This document shows positions 34,935-40,970 of a stretch of 40,970 nt of DNA, in pieces; within the stretch, counting starts at the first letter, position 1, and every line of letters starts with the position of its first letter. The translations under genes and the position numbers were made by a program. The stretch is from Phycisphaerales bacterium. GTDB taxonomy: Bacteria; Planctomycetota; Phycisphaerae; Sedimentisphaerales; Anaerobacaceae. A model generated the notes under the pieces. The model did no database searches, had not been told where the DNA came from, and saw only the letters and a program-made list of their open reading frames with translations. The stretch covers positions 3,979,850 through 4,020,819 of the forward strand of contig CP070806.1 of the NCBI GenBank assembly GCA_020343675.1. Reading direction: 5' to 3'.

Positions 34935-37247
34935 ATGGCTGCGGAAACCGGCGCGGTTTGGGCGATTGATATCGGTAGCAATTCCCTCAAAGCTTTGTAC
35001 CTGAGTACAGAGCGCGGTGTTGTGGAAGTCATGGGCTTTGACAACATTCGCCACGGCAAAGTCCTCAGCGGAGGCGACGTAACAGAGGCCGAGCGGGAAG
35101 AGCTTGTCGCACTCAGTCTGCGCAAATTTGTCAACAAGTACGATTTGAGCGCAGATGAGATCGCCATTTCCGTACCGAGCCAGAATAGTTTTGCCCGGTT
35201 CGTGACTCTGCCGCCCGTGGAACAGAAACGCATTCCCGAGATGGTCAAGTTCGAAGCGGTTCAGCAGATTCCTTTTGATATTAACAATGTCCAGTGGGAC
35301 TGGCAGATGATGTCGGAGCCGGACAGTTCCGAGATCAAAGTGGGTATTTTCGCGATCAAGAACGAGGTGGTCGACTCAGCTCTGGAACATTTCAACAGGG
35401 AGGACATGCAGGTCAGCTACGTGCAAATGGCACCGATGTCGCTGTACAACTACCTGCTGAACGACCGCCCCGAACTGGTCACTTCCGATAGTCAGGCGAC
35501 GGTTGTGCTGAACATAGGCGCCGAGAATACGGATCTGGTCGTTTGCACAAAATCAGGCGTCTGGCAGCGGTGTATTCTCATCGGCGGCAACGCCTTCACA
35601 AAAGCGATAGCAGACACATTCAGGCTCAGTTTTGAAAAGGCCGAGAAACTCAAACGCACCGCTCCCGTGAGCAAATATGCCCGCCAGATATTCCAGGCGA
35701 TGCGCCCGGTTTTTACGGACTTGGCCTCCGAAGTGCAGCGGTCACTGGGTTTTTATAACAGTTCCAACCCGAATACCAAAATTGTGCGGATCGTTGCGAT
35801 GGGAGGCGGAACAAAGCTGCGCGGCCTGCTCAAGTATTTGCAGCAGACGCTGCAGATCCCGGTGGAAAAACCTGACGCGTTCAAGAGACTTGGGATAGGG
35901 CCGGGCGTTTCGCCGGCGAAGTTCCACGAGAATGTCGGAGATTTTGGCATTGTTTACGGTCTTGCCCTGCAGGGTCTGGGGCTGGCCAGAATAGAGAGCA
36001 ATTTGCTGCCCCGTACCGTCGCCCGGTCCATGGCCTGGGCCGGCAAGAGCACGTACTTCATCGTGGCCGCGTGCTTGCTGCTGGCGCTTTCGATGCTGGC
36101 TTTTGCGCGGACCAACTGGGACCGGATGAATTACACGAAGAACAATCAGGTCCGACTGAGAACAGCCTCGATTGTCAATGATGTCCAGAATTCGATACAG
36201 CAGTTCGATGAGGTCAAGAGCAAGGGTGCTGACTACGAGGCCAGGATAAACGCGCAATTTGACCCCTTCAAGTATCGTCAGGTCATTCCGCTGTTGCATG
36301 AGACGATAATCACCGCCTTGCCCAATGAGAAGAACAATCCGGAACAGGCCGGACTCTACAGGGCGTTTGCAGAGGGTGACGTAGCGGAAATCAAGAAGAT
36401 TCCACGCAGCCAGCGGAAACAGATATTCCTCACTCTTATCTCGGCTTACTATACGAATGACTTGGCCAAGGGGCAGTTTGGCGGCGCGGACCTGTGGAGA
36501 AAAAGCCGGGCCACCCCCGGGCTCGAAGGCGGCGAGTTTGAAGACGAGTACTCGGAGTACGAGTATGAAATGATGATGGCCGAGGAGATGGGATACGACA
36601 TGGGGATGTACTCGCCCGGCTTCATGCCTGGGGCCACGACTGAGGACCAAAGGAAGCAAGGCTTTGTCGTGACCATCGCCGGCTACAGTCCCTATGGCAG
36701 CAGTATCACGGAACTGGGCACACTGCTCGATCCGCACGGCGTCGAAAACCAGCCGGAAAGATGGGGATTTGTGACCCGGCTGGCGAACCTTGACACCATG
36801 GCTGAGGACGGCAACAGCCCCTTCGAGTTGTACGAGAGGGCCGATCCCGAGCAGTTCAAACTGGAAATGAAGGAAGTCACTCTTGATGCGGAGATGCCCG
36901 AGGGGATAGGCGCGTGGCAGGAACGGCCCCCCAAAATCGCAGTCACGGGTCCGATTGCAACCGCAAACGTCGAGTGGGACCTGGTTGATCCGATGACAAA
37001 TGAGGTCATTAACAAGATCGCAGAGGTGGACGAGGCTGGAAAACAGAGGCTCTATCGAGGCAAACCCGTTTTCAAGGTCAACGACCATTGGTTTGTATTG
37101 AACGTCAAGCTCGTCTGGAAGGACGCCCCCGAGCCTCCCCCGCAGCCTGGGGGCATGATGCCCTTCGGAATGCCTGCAATGCCTTCAGCAAGGCCGTCGT
37201 CACCGCCGAGTGGCGGCGCAAGCCCAATGCCTGACATGGATATGTGA
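34935..37247 (+). CDS. pilM: PilM-PilN fusion-type pilus/secretion assembly protein
   Basis: This encodes 770 residues. Residues 1-350 are an actin-like PilM domain: WAIDIGSNSLKALYL (phosphate 1), VLNIGAENTDLVV (phosphate 2) and VAMGGGTKLRGLLKYL (adenosine). Right after comes SNLLP (355-359), matching the INLLP motif by which PilN N-termini bind PilM, then a membrane helix at about 372-391 and a periplasmic coiled-coil and beta part, as in PilN. In most bacteria these are two proteins. Residues 533-566 are rich in Glu, Tyr and Met, and the C-terminus is Pro/Met/Gly-rich. PilM-N link the pilus motor to the periplasmic alignment complex. Two further genes follow in tight order. Confidence 0.88.
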   Translation: MAAETGAVWAIDIGSNSLKALYLSTERGVVEVMGFDNIRHGKVLSGGDVTEAEREELVALSLRKFVNKYDLSADEIAISVPSQNSFARFVTLPPVEQKRIPEMVKFEAVQQIPFDINNVQWDWQMMSEPDSSEIKVGIFAIKNEVVDSALEHFNREDMQVSYVQMAPMSLYNYLLNDRPELVTSDSQATVVLNIGAENTDLVVCTKSGVWQRCILIGGNAFTKAIADTFRLSFEKAEKLKRTAPVSKYARQIFQAMRPVFTDLASEVQRSLGFYNSSNPNTKIVRIVAMGGGTKLRGLLKYLQQTLQIPVEKPDAFKRLGIGPGVSPAKFHENVGDFGIVYGLALQGLGLARIESNLLPRTVARSMAWAGKSTYFIVAACLLLALSMLAFARTNWDRMNYTKNNQVRLRTASIVNDVQNSIQQFDEVKSKGADYEARINAQFDPFKYRQVIPLLHETIITALPNEKNNPEQAGLYRAFAEGDVAEIKKIPRSQRKQIFLTLISAYYTNDLAKGQFGGADLWRKSRATPGLEGGEFEDEYSEYEYEMMMAEEMGYDMGMYSPGFMPGATTEDQRKQGFVVTIAGYSPYGSSITELGTLLDPHGVENQPERWGFVTRLANLDTMAEDGNSPFELYERADPEQFKLEMKEVTLDAEMPEGIGAWQERPPKIAVTGPIATANVEWDLVDPMTNEVINKIAEVDEAGKQRLYRGKPVFKVNDHWFVLNVKLVWKDAPEPPPQPGGMMPFGMPAMPSARPSSPPSGGASPMPDMDM

Positions 37248-38614
37248 GTGAGAAAATGAATCTACCGAATTTCAAAGATGTCCTGCAAAAATTGGCCGTC
37301 TTCAAGAACAATAAGTCTCTGTTGGTGGCGGTGATCCTGGCCGTGGCCGGTGGGCTTCTTCTTGTTCCCACGCACTTGATGAGCCGCAGCTTGCAGGCGC
37401 GGGTCCAGCAGGAGAGCATCAGCCGTGGGGCCCGGGAAATCGACAGGCATATGCCGAACGTTGTTTCCAAAGACCAATTCGAAAAAGCGGCGGCCATCCA
37501 GGATGCTTATGCGAAAGATTTCAACGACGTGAAACAGTTGGCCGAGCAGACGACGAAGCGCGAGCTGCTGAGCTATGAGATTTTCCCCGGGGTGGATCCG
37601 AATGCCGGTTTCTCCGCGTTGGTTTTTCAGGTATTCGGCCAGCGGTATCGCAATGGAATCGATGAACTCATCACTCGTGTGAATGCCCGCGATTGTCCGA
37701 CGAATGAGGAGATCCAAAGGGGTCTCGAGGATTTGTCGTCCGGCGCGCGTTCGAGGGGCAGATTCTCGATGATGGATTCTTACGAAACCATGTCGACCGG
37801 CGGTCTCTACGGAGGCTCGATGATGATGGGTAGTGTGCAGCGGATGATCGTTGATGAGATGTGCGTGGACAGGGCCAAATCGACGTTCGTGTACATGAAT
37901 GTGGCTGATATTTCCGGGTATGATTATTGGGGCAACTACGTGTACGATGTCAAGCCGGAGGAGGCGGTCAAGGATTGCTGGTACTACCAGCTCGCGTACT
38001 GGGTCATCGAGGATATTTTCGACACGATTGAAGCCATGAATTCGGGCCATGACAGCGTTCTGACGGCGCCGGTCAAACGTTTCCAGCGCGTCACCTTTAC
38101 AATGGGCTTGAAAAGACCAAGAGCGGGCGGCGGCGTCTTCACGGGTTTCAGTCGCCAGAAGAGACAAGGCCAGAGCAGGGAGGACGCAGACAAACCCACC
38201 TACGTTCTTTCTGCGACCGACGGACTTACCGAATCCTGCACGGGGCGGTTCTCGGACTTAGAGGGTGACATTGACGTCATACATTTCAACGCGGCGTTTG
38301 TTGTCGGTGCCAGGGACGTGTTGCCTTTTATGGAGGAATTGTGTAGCGGCAAAGAGCATCAGTTCAGGGGCTATCCGGAGGGGACCGACGCGCCGCAGAC
38401 CTTCAAGCACAACCAGATAAACATTTTGGAAAGCAAAATCGGATCGCCCACCCTCACCGATATGACGCACAGGTACTACCGCTACGGGCAGGACAACGTC
38501 GTGGTATTGGATTTGGTTTGTGAGTACACCTTCAACAAGAAGGGCTACGAGGCCATTATACCGGAATCGGTCTTGAATACCCTTGCCGGGCTTGATGAGG
38601 AAGCGACCCGGTAG
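37244..38614 (+). CDS. PilO-like membrane protein of the PilM-PilN operon (tentative)
   Basis: This encodes 456 residues. The GTG at 37244 overlaps the preceding stop (GTGA); ATG 37256 is an alternative. A short cytoplasmic tail is followed by one membrane helix (LLVAVILAVAGGLLLVP, about 25-42), a coiled-coil segment (RVQQESISRGAREIDRHM...EKAAAIQDAYAKDFNDVKQLAEQ) and a periplasmic alpha/beta region. Topology and place match PilO, but sequence similarity by eye is not convincing. A Met/Gly/Tyr-rich insert (SMMDSYETMSTGGLYGGSMMMG) occurs at about 170-200. It probably heterodimerises with the PilN part of the upstream protein. Start and family are both uncertain. Confidence 0.75.
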   Translation: MSEKMNLPNFKDVLQKLAVFKNNKSLLVAVILAVAGGLLLVPTHLMSRSLQARVQQESISRGAREIDRHMPNVVSKDQFEKAAAIQDAYAKDFNDVKQLAEQTTKRELLSYEIFPGVDPNAGFSALVFQVFGQRYRNGIDELITRVNARDCPTNEEIQRGLEDLSSGARSRGRFSMMDSYETMSTGGLYGGSMMMGSVQRMIVDEMCVDRAKSTFVYMNVADISGYDYWGNYVYDVKPEEAVKDCWYYQLAYWVIEDIFDTIEAMNSGHDSVLTAPVKRFQRVTFTMGLKRPRAGGGVFTGFSRQKRQGQSREDADKPTYVLSATDGLTESCTGRFSDLEGDIDVIHFNAAFVVGARDVLPFMEELCSGKEHQFRGYPEGTDAPQTFKHNQINILESKIGSPTLTDMTHRYYRYGQDNVVVLDLVCEYTFNKKGYEAIIPESVLNTLAGLDEEATR

Positions 38615-38650
38615 GACAGTCAGCAAACGGTGTGAAACGGGATACCAGAT

Positions 38651-40816
38651 ATGATGCTACCAGATTTCAGTAAAATAGGCGGCTTTTTCGAAGAGCATGT
38701 TGAGAAGATGGTCCTGCTTGTCGTCGGCGCGTTGTGTGCATGGCTTCTGATTACACGTGTTATCTTAAGCCCCAACATGGTTTCCTACGATGGCAAAAAC
38801 ATCAGCCCCGCGGCTCTCGACGAAGAAATCTACAAGAAGGCCCAGCTCTTACGACAGAAGCTCAACGAGCCGCCCGAGGACGTGGCGCCCTATGACCCCC
38901 GGGTCGATGATTTCGTTGCTCTGCTTGATTCGGCCGTCACGGGCGTTGATACGAGCTTGTGGCCGGTGGCGCCGTCTGAGACCGGTGTCGGCCCGGTTCC
39001 GGAAGGAGGCGTCTATGGTCTTCCTCGCGTCGGCGATATCACTGATGTGGACATCGAACATATCCGGACGGTGGCCTACGTGCCGCTTAATGTCATCACC
39101 CCGGAGGTTCCTTACGATAAGGGCAACAATGAGCCGAATGATATCGATTTTGTGACCGTCTCGGCAAAGTATGATATTGCCGGATTGTTCGAAAGGTTCC
39201 GCGAGAGCTTCATCGAGTACGTCGTTGACGAACAGTATGCCGATCCTTGTCTGGCCAAGCCGGTTTTTGCCGCCGTGCAGTTACAGAGGCAGACGCTGGA
39301 CGATAACGGCACTTGGGGCGCCTGGCAGGATGTTCCTCGGACCAGGATCGACCAGTACAGGAGGCTGTATCAGATTGTCGAACATGTGAAAGACCTGCCG
39401 CCGGGGGGGCTGAAAGTGCAGTTGCTTCAATACGATAACAGGCTGACCCAGATCGACCTGTTGCAGCCGGAAGCCTATCAGATCGCCTCGGCCAATGAGG
39501 AGTGGTTTCCTCCGGAATTGCATCGTGAGTTCCTGGAAATCCAAAGAAGGATCGATCTGGAAGAGAAGATGGAGGCAAGAGAAACGGAAAAGCAAGAGCG
39601 AGCGAGAGACAGCACCACGTCTGACCTGCGCTCGAGCAGACGCACAACGAGAACGCGGGGAGGAGTCGGCTCCGGCTCGTACGGCGGCGGCGATGTCTAT
39701 GGCGGCGGGGACACGCGTTCGAGAAGGACAACCAGAGGCCGTGGTGACCGGACGGGGATGACGGGGCAACTGCCCGGGGAGGGAGGGCGTCTGACGGGAC
39801 GGCGCGGTTCGAGAGGGAGAACCGGGGGGGACCTGGGTGAGATGTACGAACCCGGATTGGACGGGCTGGGCATGGGGACAGCGGCTGACCGAAGGGCCGC
39901 TCTCAGGAGGCCGACGGTCAATACCGTTTACTATAAGTTCGATGAGATTCGACTTACTCGATTGACGCAATTCGAGAAACTCCGCGAGCCGCTGGTTTTC
40001 TGGCACCACGATGACACCATTGAGCCGGGCAAAACCTACCGATACAGGATTCGGCTGGGTGTGTTCAACCCGCTGGCCGGGACAGACAAACTGGCTGAGA
40101 AGGACAAAGCCATGAAGGACCAGGTGATTTTGTGGAGCGACTTCTCCGACGTCACGAAACCCGTGGAGATCATGGAAAGGTTGTATTTCTTTGCCAACAG
40201 TGTCCGCGAGATGGACAAAGCTGTTACCGTGCAGGTTTCCAGACTCGCATTGGGACGCTGGTACAGCCATGATTTCGTGGTTCGGCAGGGGGAGCTTATC
40301 GGAGATGTAATTGAGCCGGAGCCTGAAAAACCGGATCGCAGCACGCTGGCGGCGAGGCGCGGTCTGGTGCCGGGCAGTTTACTGAGTGGCCCAGCGGGCG
40401 CTCCGCTGGGTAGCCCCATGGGCCGACCCCTCGGTATGGGTGTATCCCAGGAGAAATCCAACGTGCCTGAGACCGTTGATTGCACGACTGGGGCGGTCAT
40501 GGTCGATGCAGCCGTGGTGAACGACTGGTCGGGTAGGGCGACGCTTCGCGCCCGGAATTACTATGATATGCTCTACAGCTACGACGGGATCAGTATCGAG
40601 CACATGCCCGTTGGCTCGACTTATTGGGAACCGACATTACAGTCTGTATTCAGTCATATCGCCCGAAAGCAAAGAGAGCCTCATGAACCATTCAAGGGCT
40701 TTGGAACCACCAGTCGCCGACAGGGCATGGGCGAAGGGATGGACGAGTACTATGACGAATATATGGGCGAGGAGATGTACATGGAGGAGATGATGGGGGG
40801 AGCTATGCCGTATTAG
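38651..40816 (+). CDS. Large membrane-anchored protein of the PilM-PilN operon, unknown
   Basis: This encodes 721 residues (tandem ATGs at 38651 and 38654). One membrane helix at about 19-38 (KMVLLVVGALCAWLLITRVIL) follows a short cytoplasmic tail. A folded periplasmic part is followed by a strongly basic, Arg/Gly-rich low-complexity stretch (about 325-400; GGVGSGSYGGGDVYGGGD, repeated SRRTTR and RGRG words). A beta-rich domain follows (FWHHDDTIEPGKTYRYRIRLGVFNPLAG). The C-terminus is acidic and Met/Tyr-rich (DEYYDEYMGEEMYMEEMMGG). By gene position it might replace PilP, but I see no PilP signature. It begins 36 bases after the preceding gene. Confidence 0.8.
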   Translation: MMLPDFSKIGGFFEEHVEKMVLLVVGALCAWLLITRVILSPNMVSYDGKNISPAALDEEIYKKAQLLRQKLNEPPEDVAPYDPRVDDFVALLDSAVTGVDTSLWPVAPSETGVGPVPEGGVYGLPRVGDITDVDIEHIRTVAYVPLNVITPEVPYDKGNNEPNDIDFVTVSAKYDIAGLFERFRESFIEYVVDEQYADPCLAKPVFAAVQLQRQTLDDNGTWGAWQDVPRTRIDQYRRLYQIVEHVKDLPPGGLKVQLLQYDNRLTQIDLLQPEAYQIASANEEWFPPELHREFLEIQRRIDLEEKMEARETEKQERARDSTTSDLRSSRRTTRTRGGVGSGSYGGGDVYGGGDTRSRRTTRGRGDRTGMTGQLPGEGGRLTGRRGSRGRTGGDLGEMYEPGLDGLGMGTAADRRAALRRPTVNTVYYKFDEIRLTRLTQFEKLREPLVFWHHDDTIEPGKTYRYRIRLGVFNPLAGTDKLAEKDKAMKDQVILWSDFSDVTKPVEIMERLYFFANSVREMDKAVTVQVSRLALGRWYSHDFVVRQGELIGDVIEPEPEKPDRSTLAARRGLVPGSLLSGPAGAPLGSPMGRPLGMGVSQEKSNVPETVDCTTGAVMVDAAVVNDWSGRATLRARNYYDMLYSYDGISIEHMPVGSTYWEPTLQSVFSHIARKQREPHEPFKGFGTTSRRQGMGEGMDEYYDEYMGEEMYMEEMMGGAMPY

Positions 40817-40873
40817 CCCGGACAGGACAATAAGTAGGTCTGCCCATTGTGTTCTTAGTGTTCCAACGCAATC

Positions 40874-40962
40874 CTACGGATGAGAATCCGTAGATGAAGT
40901 TATCCGCCGTAGGCGGACAGGCAAAGCCTGTTGTTGCAAATGCTACGGGCGTGAGCCCGTAG
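40874..40962. repeat. Cluster of four hairpins (REP-like intergenic repeat)
   Basis: Four perfect hairpins stand within 89 bases: CTACGGAT-GAGA-ATCCGTAG, TCCGCC-GTA-GGCGGA, CAGGC-AAA-GCCTG and CTACGGGC-GTGA-GCCCGTAG. The first and last share CTACGG stems and GNRA-type loops. The cluster starts 58 bases after the last gene of the pilus operon and may continue beyond the window. Confidence 0.75.
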
Positions 40963-40970
40963 AAATTTAC

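Overview
The window looks like a chromosomal segment of a Gram-negative planctomycete-type bacterium, most likely class Phycisphaerae. This is inferred from gene content, not from a marker gene. Supporting signs are Tat-exported Gfo/Idh and enolase-superfamily enzymes, a PQQ-type beta-propeller protein with the WPQWRGP start, a PilM-type pilus protein fused to its partner, an OprB porin, lipoproteins, and intergenic repeats that read as FEKTKPI on one strand. There is no rRNA, CRISPR array or prophage. One tRNA gene is present.

Layout. 1-1429 (minus): a histidine kinase and a response regulator cut by the window edge. 1833-2183: a PilZ protein, convergent with an operon at 2187-6671 (minus) of a Gfo/Idh/MocA oxidoreductase, a sugar-isomerase/ceramidase fusion and dapF. 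6672-8546: an IS200 relic, a tRNA with anticodon CAT, and hairpin-rich DNA. 8547-10597: an LpoB-like lipoprotein and a repeat-type lipoprotein. 10665-11963 (minus): the beta-propeller protein. 11964-16830: an accessory island with dispersed repeats, a REP-associated tyrosine transposase, three REP palindromes, small membrane proteins, an EVE-domain/nuclease-like protein and an enolase-superfamily enzyme. 16817-20130 (minus): a sodium/solute symporter and RecQ. 20613-24696: a B12-domain protein, a small lipoprotein behind a consensus promoter, and a NarL-type kinase/regulator pair. 25554-33400: cheW, an OprB porin, a chemoreceptor, a HAMP protein and a histidine kinase. 33383-34864 (minus): mtaB. 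34935-40816: a three-gene operon starting with a PilM-PilN fusion. The window ends in a cluster of hairpins.

How the parts may work together. Two-component proteins, PilZ, the chemotaxis block and the PilM operon together suggest surface behaviour and nutrient sensing. The Tat enzymes, porin and symporter fit growth on plant or algal carbohydrates. The best candidates for under-described biology are: (i) the RAYT/REP family, in which a REP supplies the stop codon of the symporter gene and a second transposase relic marks another insertion; (ii) the PilM-PilN fusion operon, whose three proteins all carry Met/Tyr/Glu/Gly-rich tracts; (iii) a porin embedded between cheW and a chemoreceptor without a HAMP domain; (iv) the isomerase/ceramidase fusion; and (v) the EVE plus nuclease-like protein. 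All function calls come from reading motifs by eye; no database search was possible.
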